Translations under genes and position numbers: made by a program | NCBI GenBank assembly: GCA_002633005.1 | Contig: NMRA01000053.1 | Coordinates: 188,001 to 246,385, forward strand | Origin: Phoronis australis | Taxonomy: Eukaryota > Phoronida > Phoronidae | Length of the DNA: 58,385 nucleotides | Reading direction: 5' to 3' | The notes under the pieces: generated by a model | The model's database searches: none | What the model saw: the letters and a program-made list of their open reading frames with translations, nothing else | What the model was told of the DNA's origin: nothing | Shown here: in pieces, positions 21,061-32,700 of the stretch | Layout: each line of letters begins with the position of its first letter | Position numbering within the stretch: the first letter of the stretch is position 1

Positions 21061-21471
21061 TAAAATGGCTTAACACATTTTTCATTTTAGGAAGCGTTAT
21101 GTGGGACCCTAACATAAAAAACGTCCAATTTTGTCCAACTTCGGAACATCGTATCTCAGAAATGGATGATCGAATTCACATGAAACTTTCAGATACTATG
21201 CTTTATATAATTTTCTCCGAAACGCTGCTAGTTGTTTTTTAAAACGTTCCCTATTTGCTAAGGGGCTATTAAGAAATAGGATTCGTATGATTTTTATGGA
21301 AATATGTTAAAGTTTCATAAAGTGAAAACGAAAGAATAATTTAGATAACTGTCACAGTATTTTTGATATATTATCTTGAAAATTTATCTCATACAAAATT
21401 TGGTCATGTTATTGATCTTGTTGTTTTGGTATGAATGTACCTTTCTTTTTGCTAAACGCTCCTAAAGAACG

Positions 21472-21485
21472 AGGTCATGTGACCT
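21472..21485. promoter_or_regulatory. Inverted AGGTCA pair (IR2)
   Basis: Perfect AGGTCA-TG-TGACCT. Nuclear-receptor half-sites in inverted orientation with two-base spacing. Binding is inference only. Confidence 0.35.
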
Positions 21486-21759
21486 AATTAGTGGCAGCTT
21501 GGTATAAAGTCAGATATCAAATTCTACGGAACTTCTAATTTCAAAAAATACGATACATTTTTGCCGAGTTAAATTCTATAGGTTTGTAGATACTTGGCTA
21601 AATGTAGAAACTTGTTGATAATGTCTTACAAACCTTAATACTTAAGAAATGTGGTTTCACCTGGAGGTCATAGATGCTGATATAAAACACTTAACATAGA
21701 AGGATGCTAACCTGCTCCCAACTATTCCAAGTTACCGTATCGACTAACCAACAGTAACT

Positions 21760-21796
21760 TTACCTAACCTAACCTAACCTAACCTAACCTAACCAG
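21760..21796. repeat. Short (CCTAA)n / (TTAGG)n array
   Basis: About seven perfect pentamers. TTAGG is the arthropod-type telomere unit, but an array this short is best read as a microsatellite. Confidence 0.9.
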
Positions 21797-24700
21797 TTTT
21801 CAGCTGTATCCATGGATGAGGAACTGAAAAATTGTGAAAATCTGGTGGCCCGTGCATGAATGACGTCACTGGCAGAGAAAACATAAACAGCAATGTTATT
21901 CCTCAGCACTACAAAGGTCGGTAATTTGCAGTGATTACTTTCGTCACAAAACTCATTCATACAGCGGCATTGAAACATGCTTCTGACAAAATCAAGTTTT
22001 GATTGAGGACACTTACCAATGCAAAGTTGGTCTTGTTCCAAACTCAGGGCTTGGGAAGACTGACCGTTTCTTCCTTCAGGTCAAGCTCGGAAATTTTCAG
22101 GTTACCGTGTCAGTTCCCTTGAAAAACTTAAATCACTTCCGATTAGCCTAAGAAACAATGTGAGACCAATTACACAACGGCAAGTGGTCTAAAAGTCAAT
22201 TATAGTGATGGAAGGCAGATCTGCTTTAAAACCAACTACAGGAACTTGCGCACCACAGACATTTCACGTTATAAAAACATGTTGCATTTTGTAAGGTGCT
22301 TCCTTATTCAAATTTCAATACATTCTATGGCAGTATTAAGATCACTAAGGTACGTGCTTTATTGGAGGTGTACACAAGTCACCCATTACTGCTGCACAAT
22401 AGAGGTATGGACATTTCAATCAGAGGAACAGCAGTTACTTCGCTTTCCTTATGTTGTGGCTAACCGATTTTTGCCATTCAAACAATGGAAAAGTTCAACT
22501 TCCCACAATTCATTGCAAAAATCGCCTCCCCAGCCGGATCTCCATTCAAATTTGCACTTCAATTCTGAGCATGGCAGTGAATAGCTATTTATTATTTCTG
22601 CGATGATATCGGTAAATTTTGGTATTTTTTATTAATTTGTGGATTTTGAAATCTTCAGACGAACATACCCATTTAAAATAAGATCCAGTAATGTCCACTG
22701 AAAAATCTCAAGAAACAACACTTTGACTGCTAACCCTTTGAGCAATGTTGCCTCTGGTGTTTACAGCAAACAAGAAACTTGATCCCACTACAAAGCCTAT
22801 ATATATCCCAATTGTGTTTAATCCAAGTCATGACAAAGGTGAGGTAATTAACAGTCAACATATCTGACCTGTCAAGGCTATGGCTAATGGCCAACATAAA
22901 CCGTTTACCTGTCTGTTAGGTAATTACCCTATCGATGAAGGTCATTAACCTCACGATTGTGATACACAATATAGTTTCCGTAGGAAGACAAGTGCAACCA
23001 TCAATCACATAAAATCAATGATAATCTGATACATGTACTAACTTATTACACAACAGATTCTATTTCAAGCCATTTTGGCAAGCAATACCAAGCCAGACAA
23101 CAATCCTAACCCTAAGCTCACTACAGCATTTGTTTGACCAAATCTCTGTCACTCACACAAAGGGCATTTTTGTTCATGTCTGCAAGCAGCATATGGTAGA
23201 ATAAAGAAGTCTTATAGAGACAAAAACAAACGCTCAGCACAATATTGTTGAGCGGAATCCATTTATTATAGGGTAGAAGGTGTTTAATGAGGCAAGTTAG
23301 CACAGAAAATAAACATTGCTTTATGCACCAAGCAGAGATAAAGGACCAATAAATCACTTTCTGTTATAAAACCAGTTTTATCACGTTCCTGACTAAGCAC
23401 AGTTTGTTATAGCTTCAGAAAATGCCCAAGAAGGGTACTTGTCACAGCAGCTGAAATTCAGCAGCTGAGGCTATGTGGCTGTCAAGGGAATTCTGGAACT
23501 GTGTAGGATCAAACAAGTCAGTTACAACTAATACATTTCAAATACTTCATAAAATTATCAGTAAACAAAAATTAAATGAACAATTTTACTGAAAGTTGCA
23601 AAGAAAAGCAACCATTCTGTACAATATCAATTCATTTCGTGTTATTTAGATCAAATTGCATAATTGATAATCAATTGCTTGAAGTTCATAAACTTACAAA
23701 TATTACACACTTCCGTTTTCAAAGATTTCAGTGATTGTGTTTAAGCTGAATATTTAAATATTTTAAGATAAACTATACCTAACCATTTTCAAAGGATTTG
23801 TTTTCCATAATCCATCGTAACAAGAAAACCGGATTGTTCAATCATTTTTAAAACACAAATTCATAGAAAAATGGTATCTTGTGAAAAAATCTTAAATTGT
23901 AGGCGGACAAAGTTGATGCAAAAATTGTATTTTTCTTATTATGAAAATTGGGAGACTTCCATTTTTGTTTTCACCAAGTTTCTCTATTTCTTAACACTTA
24001 GCATTTTGTCACCCCCACATCTAAATGCACAATGGAAATGTTTGTAAGGAAAATTATATACATCACATCCACTCTAAAATCATAAACATCAAAAACTTTT
24101 CTTGATGGAAAAACTCTTCTGTCTACAAAACTATTGGACAGCCATCATTTCCATAGGCCCTGACAACCCTGAATTATTGAAAACAATTTTACTATCAATT
24201 TAAACACAATTTAGCCATTAGATAAAAAACTACTACATGGTTCGTGTTATTTAATCACCACAAATTGTATTCATCACCAGATTATAAATACAACAATATT
24301 TATAAACAAAGTTGCCCTATCACTATTACAGTAGCACCACACAAACAAATCTAAATAATATTAAAAATGCTATAACATAGTACTTCTACAAAAGGACAAC
24401 GGTAATTCCAGGCATTTCAGTGCTCCCCCATACAAGTGACACTTCCTCACACAAGAAATAAAACAGATAACACAAACTGCTTCACCCGATGCTTTTCTAT
24501 TTCAACAACTTTGGAAAAATAACGTTACCGTCTTTTTAAATATTCACACGATTGAGTAGAACAAGTGGCTCTTTAGTGGTCTTGTATGGTGCAAAACCAA
24601 AAGACCTGAGTGGTACAAGCTTGCATAGACAATGATACAGGGGAGAGAATAAAAACTGCACTGTTTCAACCTTAAATGAATTTCCGTCATCCTTTTATTT

Positions 24701-26131
24701 GATCCCATGAACTTAAGAATTCCTCAAACCGCACTTGACCAGTGACACAATCGGCTTGACAAAATAGGTCATATGTCACATGCCAACTCTCTGGATTGGC
24801 ACATAAAATACTGACTGGTAACAAAAATGAATAGACTACTAAATGAACACTTTTCAATACAAAGGGGTAAAAAACATCACAACTTCACGTCTCAGTTACA
24901 TCACAGAGGTGAGCACTGTGCTCGTCAAGTACGTTGAATGTATGGTTAACACCCTCATTAGTCACGAGACATAAGTTAGATGTTTGTTTACAGTAATTCA
25001 AACAAAGCTCCATGGGTGGCGTTCCAGTTTGTGCACTCAATCTTTCGTAACATACAGTCAAATTTTGCTTTAGTCGGTTACCATCTCGAGGTACAGTTGG
25101 ATCCAACTTATGTGAACTTACTGTACTTGTTTTAAAAAGTTTATGTGGTCCGTGTTTGATTACAATTTCATACTACAGCTAACCATAAAACAACCATCCT
25201 AAATAATGACCTTTATTGAAATGACATGAATTAATATGATGAAGCAACAAGAAAGACATAATCAAAAGGTGTTCATTGCACATTCCCCCTCCGCCTCAAA
25301 AACAAGCATACAATGGGAAATCTGACATTTAATGCCAAAAAGGCAAAGCCAGTTTTTATTGGCGAGTGTACCAACATAATAGTCCACCAGTGATGAAGAC
25401 GGACAAGTGACTTTATAAGAATTTTAGTTAACTTACATCAACTACTAACTGATTATTTCATTCTATTACTAAATCTTTGTAATGTGTATAATGAGATTAC
25501 AACCAGTGAATTATACTCAGAGCATTTAACAGAGTTTATTGCAAAAGGAAAAGCTTTAAGGCTGATATCAATTTGTCTTCGATCAATGAAGGTACGGTAA
25601 ACTTGCATTTAGTTTACTTATCATTCTAAAACTAGACTGAACTACCCTCACCAAGATAAGAAATGACCTCTGGGCGTGAGAAGTACTGACGATTTGTCGT
25701 TGCTTGACTGAGACCAGGCACAGTGAGTTGGCTTGACTCAGAGGGACATTTTATGCACTGAGAATGGTGCGAGGCAGTAACAAAATGTCAGTTCTCTTCT
25801 GAGTAACAAACCACTTAAGATCAACACCAAGGTAAACGGTGAAAATCTACTTGCATTAAGTCTGAATTACAGCAGCTTTAAAGAGGCATGGAACACGAAA
25901 GCTTGTCAAAAATATCTTTTAAACAACTCCTGACAAACATACTGTCTTGCAACGTCTAGTAGTGCGTAATTCACTTTCCCCTGTGAGCAAACTTCCAGAC
26001 AAAATCGCAAAATTCACAGTTTTTGAAATACGCGCGAAGGAAAAACTCTGTGGTTACCACAGTTTCTAATCTCCCTTCCACTTATAATAAATGTGCTCAT
26101 GCGCTCACTGTCAGTTGCTCGAATGCGCTTG

Positions 26132-26144
26132 AGGTCAGAGGTCA
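26132..26144 (+). promoter_or_regulatory. Perfect DR1 of AGGTCA
   Basis: AGGTCA-G-AGGTCA, the class of site used by RXR, HNF4 and COUP-TF type receptors. It lies about 500 bp beyond the PIKFYVE stop codon. No functional evidence. Confidence 0.4.
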
Positions 26145-26639
26145 CATTTTCCAAACGTGCTACGTCTATATATTTGTCATACCAAATAAGGAGACATGAT
26201 TTGTCTTGTGGGAGAAAAAGTTCTCTTAAAATTTGAAACTAAATGAAAATATTAACAGAAATTAAAAATCTTTAAGAACAAACCCTAGAAATACCTGGCG
26301 AGCAGGTTGAATTCTTTTTCAGTGGCATAGTACCACTTTCAACGTTGCAATACATTCTATTTATCGCGTTCCAGGCCTCTTTAACTCAAAAACTTTAAAG
26401 AGACAGTTACTAAGTAGGACAGCCACCAACTGAAGTTGTTCCCAATTCATAAAGAGCATCTTTGGAAAACCAGTCAACAACTGCCTCCTCATTACATTTA
26501 CTTCCAGTTACCTAGGCAACATTAAAGTGTAACTCCCTACATCCGGATTTGCGCCATTACATTAGCTAATGAAAATTATCAGTGCCTGTGTAACAGATTA
26601 AGTATCTTTGCTCCTGATGCTTTGTTACCCAATACACTG

Positions 26640-26773
26640 CTAATTATGAACAATGGAAGTATCCATGTTACCTAGTCCATTCCACCGATCAGGTACCATC
26701 AGAAAGTAACTGTCCATAGCTTCAAGGAACCGGTTTCTGTAAATCTCTGGCGAAACCACCGTGGGCATTTTAC
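26640..26773 (-). CDS. PIKFYVE: PIKFYVE last exon: activation loop and C-terminus
   Basis: Acceptor GTGTGCAG. Encodes KMPTVVSPEIYRNRFLEAM and YFLMVPDRWNGLG, then a short tail NMDTSIVHN and TAG. The TVVSPE activation-loop motif is what gives PIKfyve its lipid specificity. Confidence 0.95.
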
Positions 26774-29700
26774 CTGCACACCAAACAGAACAGAAAGAGC
26801 TTAGCAACGTGCATTGCAAATGCCAAAAGATGACATGAGAATTTTTGTATGACGCGATTTGTAGGGATTTTGTTACAATATGTATTTTTATGATGCACTA
26901 AAAGCTTGTGAAGGCAATTGACTCTAGTATTCCAATACCCCAACCATAGCTCAGTCTGTAGAATTTGATTACTGACTTTTTACCAATATGCTATTACTTG
27001 GGTCATGTGACTCTGTCGTTTACAAAAATTCAAGAAATTAAAAAAGAGAGGTACAAAACAATGGTATTAATAACATGAACAAATGTCATTAGGGATAACT
27101 GTCCAAGATGAAATATCAAAAATGCTCTTAGCTTTCTAAAGTGTCATCTCGTTTCCTTTTGCACTTTTTTAAGCAATTCACGAAAAAGTCATATTTTTCA
27201 TAACCTTCATGCAAAACGGAACATTTAAAAACAATCCTTAACAGCGTTTTAGAGAACTATGCATAAAGCATATCGGAAAGTTTCATACCAATCCATCAGC
27301 CATTTCTGAGATACGATGTTCTGTATTCAGTCAAATTTGGACATTATCTATGGTGCTATCTAACCTTCATTACCTTTCTCGCTGCTCACTATCATACCAT
27401 AGGAAGATTTCACCACCATTTCCAGTTTCTTGTCCCACGTGAAAGTTCGGATATAATCTGGGAAAAGAGAATTACTTAACAGATACCGTAGAATACACTC
27501 TGGATAACAACAGTATGGAATGATATGACAGATAACACTGTCAGACTGGTCAGTCCTTAGACAAATATGAGTGACAAACAAATAACCCCTTACTTTCCCA
27601 GAACATCAACGTAACATGGATTTGTAACTATCAGCAATTACTTTAGCATCAGCTGAGGCAATTTCACAAGACCATAAAAAAATCATCATTTCTAACAAAT
27701 TCTAAAGACCACGGTAAGAAGAGTGATGAGGCTGCAGCATCTTGCATCTCATTCGCTCTCCGGCAACTGACTTACCCCACTAAGAGCATCTCTGAGAAAC
27801 AGAACACCCACTTCACTCACCAATTATTCCTGTGACCAGTTCTTTTCGTTCTTCGTCTATGCCGACTAACAGGGAGTAGTCCATGACAAAATGCTTGGAC
27901 AAGAACTCTGTATCATTGTGTAGGGCTTTAGACAATGCCAACTTGGAATGAGGTCGGATGTATAGTGGTGATTCCAGGCCCACTAACAGAGAAGAGAAGA
28001 CAGCTGGCGTGTTAGTAAACAAGAAACTTTGGCCAGATAAATAACTGAGCTTGATGAATATGTACAAATAAGACAGTCCTCATGAATTTCAATCGGATAC
28101 TCGGTTCACTAGGACCACACTTGTGGCCTGCTCATGAATGCATAGGGAACCAATTGATGATGATGTCAACCACTTTTGCGATTGGTAGTAAGTATACCTT
28201 GCCTCAGCTCACGTGACTGGGAATTCCAACTGGCATTAGGTGAACACTGGTGTGCAACCACACATCAGATACAGGCCCCCGGCCCTCTTACACCTCCACT
28301 GTCACTAACTACAACAACTGACCACTTTGAAAATCATGGGGGGGAGAGAACAAAAAGACAGAAGTCGGAGCCGAAATCTACTCATCAACTCAAAGGAATG
28401 ATGAAAATTCTGAACTAAAATGGGACTCCCATACGTTCCAAGAGGAAGCTGGGACATATTGAATGGTTCTTGCAATACATGAACTTCATTCTAGACAGCT
28501 TCTGGAGTTTGAAAACAATTGAACCAAGTGACTGAGCAAGAGCACTAAATAACAACTGTAAAGAACTCCGGACACACGGACACCAACACACTCTTACCTC
28601 TGACAATGTTCTCATCCAGCAGTACAAGTTCTGGCTCCACAGAACTGGTTGGGTTGACTAGTCGATTCCTCATGGAGCCCTTCAGGTCAAACTTCTGCGA
28701 GATGGTGCGGCCATAGAACAAGTTCTCCATGACGAGAAGATCCTGCTTCAACGCGATGCCCGTCAATGAGTTGCGGAAGCCGATACGGTAGACGCCAAAT
28801 ATTTTTCCCAACACAGTAGGAGCCTGAAAGGAGCAGAGAAACATTGTATCAAGACAAAGACAGGAGAATACAAAGAATGTGCCTAATTTGTGTCAAGGAC
28901 CAATCATTCCACTACGTGATTTAGAACCAACAATTAAATCGGCATCGACTGATTTCAGCTAAGACCCAAGCTCAAACATAACGTGAAATGTTCGTGATAG
29001 AATCTCAGGGGTTACAGGGACTATAAATTTGACACTTTTTTATCAGCAATTTCAATAGTTTGTTACCCATTCGGCGAGGCTTTTTGGGTCGGTCTATCCC
29101 GATCAAAACGCGTTATGACTGACAACTCACTGTAAATACACGTGTGCTCCAATTAACCCATTTCCTTGAGGTTTATCAGGTCCAAAATTTATTTCATTGT
29201 ACCAAATTCTCAGAACGTCCAAACCCATTGTAATATTTTGATAAAGCTGGCTAGGGAAATGTGGAAATAGGCAACATTGCCCAAAAAACAAAACTGTCCG
29301 CTTGGTTCTTTCTCATAGTGTAATAAGTGTCTCAGTCTGGCGTTTATCGTGTGTGTCATGGTAACCTTTGACCTTATTCTGTATTTCCACGTGTTTTCCA
29401 TAGTTTTCCAGTTATACGTGGATACGGGTTGTTGTTCCTCTCTTATACTAACAATTTTCACAATCTCTGTTTTGATCGTCGTTCAGTGGCGACATCTATT
29501 GTCATTGGTTTCGAGACTATGATCTCGTTTATTCGTCCATTTTGCCCGTCGCAATTTCGCCGGTCGGACACATTTCGCTGTGCGCCCGTCCGTATCATGT
29601 TTTCTGAGACAAGAGTCCATTGAAGTGAGCATATCAGTTGTCATATTTGCTTATAGTTTTCTCTCAGTTATGTATATTCTTTCTGTATTCCATATATTGT

Positions 29701-32700
29701 ACGTTTATTAGTGACTTGTAGTTGCCCATCAGTTAGCACGTTTCAGTGAGTATAGTTTCCGCATTGACTGCCAGTATAGGCATCTGTTTTGGCTGCTAGG
29801 TGCGCTGATATTCATCTGTCATGGCTGCCACATGTCTATGATGTTGTTATCGTAGGTTTTTGACATTTGATATGATTTTTATTAGTTGTTGATTCTTTAT
29901 AGCATTTTCAGTATTAATTATGACTTGCTTTGATATTGCTTGTTTTATTTTTTATATACTTATGTTGTATTTTATGTTGTTTTTAAGATTGAATTTGTCA
30001 ACATTCGCGTTTCAATGAAATACACATGGAGTATGAAAACAAGTTGCAATTTCAAGACTCTTATATGTTGAAACAGACCCTCCAATGATTCAATCTCCAA
30101 TCTTTATTCGGTTCCCAGCCAGTTTCACTCTATTGGGTCAAAATTCATGAGCTGATTGTGAGAACTTCCTCAGTATGAAAGGACCCTTACACTGACCCCA
30201 TGCCGCCATGGTTGAGCGTCTAGCGTTTGATTCGCAGCACCGCTGATCATTCACAATAGCTGGACAAGAGTTGTGGCTAAAACAAACCTTCAAAATTCTC
30301 ACCTTTTCAGAGTTTGCTTTGGTGATGTACTGAAAGTAATGAGGGGCAAACTCCAGGAACGATTGGATTTCTTTCAGGGACATCTGCTTAAGGATGAATC
30401 TGTCATCTGAAACATGATTACACGACAGATCAACAGTGATCAGGGTCTTGGACCCAATCTCTAAACTCAGACTCGATGAAGTTTAACCAATCATGTGTCA
30501 TGAACTGAATACAAATTTTGTAAGTTTACTCATTACTACCTGGCATGAAATCGGTAAATTTTCGAGTTGAATTTGAGTACAGAGCCAATGGATCTGTCAG
30601 TTCACAATGCACCAACAGAAAATGAAAAGTTACTGACATACATTTCTGACACCTGAAATCACAGTCACAAACATCCACTTTAAGTTACCTGGTACAATTC
30701 TTCAGACATTTACTAAACTTGTATATTGCTTCCAAATATAAAGGAAATATTTGTTGCATCTTCAACTGACAATTATTCCACACACAGAAAATTCAAATTC
30801 AAAATAATACAAGAACAATCCGTTACTATTGTTCATTATAAATTACAACACAAGCAACAAAATAATTTTAAAAAATGTTGTCCTCAGTGTTTGTTGTCCC
30901 TGGGCATAGCTTTTGTTTCTGAAGAACTCGTAATTGTTTTCAATATTTTATCAAAAACCCCAAAAATCACGAACATTTTACTTAATAATTAGGAAACCTT
31001 CAAAATGACTATAGTATTGCATTACATTACCTTTACTTTTACAAAAGGTGGCACCAGATTTGCCTCCCTTGGCCAGCCAATCAACACATCGACTGATTGA
31101 TCGGATGAATCGCGCCTCTCCAGCAGGGAACAGAGACTTGCGTAGCTTTCGGAATTGCTCAGCAAAATACACTTTGCAGTAGTATTTTGAATTTCCACCA
31201 CACTCGGTGTCTCCGAATTCTGAAAATAAGGTGATAACGCATCTTTTAAACGTGACCTGGTAGCAACGTTGGGTGTGCTCCTGAAAGCTTTTATACTTAA
31301 GTCAGCCTGTCTGCAGTGAATATGAAATAATAGTTGATGGTCATGAGATTTTCGATTCCAAATACCAACACCAAAGCGCACCACAATTCTCTACACCATT
31401 TCCATCCCTTGCAAAGCAAGTCAGTTGGCTTTGCAACACCTTGAATGATTTAAGCAAGTTTCAAAAGAACCTATCCAAACTAATCTAACACACGCATCAC
31501 ATAGACGATTGACTTACACATTCAATCATCTTCAGCCACATTGTTTTCAGATCAGACAAGGCATTCGATTGAATGTGTACAATGTACAAAAATGTTCACA
31601 TGTGTTGTCAGGACAATTTGGCCAGCAATGAGCATCATGAAGGCTTTACTCAAAACTTTACGTACGGAGCTCGATGTGCTGGTTAGGGATCTTGTCCTTG
31701 CTGTTCTCACTTGACATAAGGAATGAGAAGTCTGGTTCATCGGGACTTTCCAGAACGCTGTCTTCTGGCGTGTACTTGACATTGAGTGGCTTGTTGCCTA
31801 GAGACCGTGGTGGAGTCGCGTCCCTCTCAACCTTACAAAACAATAGTAATGCGGTATTGAAACGTGTTGTAAAAATAGAATTCATCAAAACTAATATAAT
31901 TAAAATACGCTCACTTGCCATTTTCATTTGAATATTCTGTAAATTTTCTTATGTGTTAAGACCAGGGATTCAATCATTAAAGGTGAAGGCAACCTTTTTT
32001 CATGTCATTTTGAGCTAAAATAAGGTTTGTTGGTTATCCTAGACATATTTTGCACTTAATTACAGCTTTTCGTAATTTTATTAATTACTCGTCCGCTACT
32101 CCGGAAGTGACGTTTTAGGAGGCAAGCATTTCGCGCCAATTTCTTTTCATATAGTCTGACTGTGAGAGCTGCCGAGTCAGTCATTGTTCTACCTCGGTTG
32201 TGTTAAGTTACGTCGTCATTTGCTTTCATTTACTAGTCAGTCAACATGCCACACTGTTGCTGCGTACCGGGATGTACTAATTATCGTCTAACGCTCGCTT
32301 TGGGAGTACCTTAGCATCGCTTTCCGATGGATGACACACTTCGCCGTACTTGGCTCGTTCGTTTGAAGAACGCAGCGTTACCCATCCACGCAACGTACAA
32401 AGCAGTCGATAATTACCGTGTGTGTGGCAAGCACTTTCTGCCGTCCGATTACGAAAGGGATTTGTACGCTGAACTGATGAAGGTCACTGCGAAACAACGC
32501 CTGAAGAAGGATGCCATTGCGTCTGTGTTGATTCCCGGCAGTGCCCCGTCGCCACCCCCGAGAAGTGCGTTTTTGAAGAGAGAAGCCTCGCGAGCTGTGG
32601 CCAGTACAGTGACTGGAGCCAGTGGAGGCACTTCATCNNNNNNNNNNNNNNNNNNNNNNNNNNNNNNNNCCTTGCGCACTGTCCCTGGACTAGAGTGCTG

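Larger units (their letters stand above)
18908..26639. other. Intergenic DNA and probable 3' UTR of PIKFYVE
   Basis: No gene recognised. It contains a TTAGG-type array (21760-21796), an inverted AGGTCA pair (21472-21485), a direct AGGTCA pair (26132-26144) and one copy of a dispersed repeat near 20890-21060. On the minus strand AATAAA signals for PIKFYVE occur at, for example, about 25210, 25351 and 25545; the used one is unknown. Confidence 0.45.
26774..31665. other. PIKFYVE kinase-domain introns
   Basis: Introns 26774-27373, 27458-27820, 27983-28597, 28824-30302, 30407-31030 and 31220-31665. I recognise no element in them. The 1.48-kb intron 28824-30302 has a GC-richer, CpG-containing patch at about 29040-29630 that differs from its surroundings and may be an old insertion. 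Confidence 0.55.

Noticed and set aside
22246-22584. 112-codon open frame on + in the intergenic region
   Set aside because: No motif, no neighbours, composition like the surrounding non-coding DNA; length is expected by chance in 58 kb.
31022-31384. 120-codon minus-strand frame overlapping a PIKFYVE kinase exon
   Set aside because: It is a shifted frame over the exon 31031-31219; the true frame carries GGKSGA.
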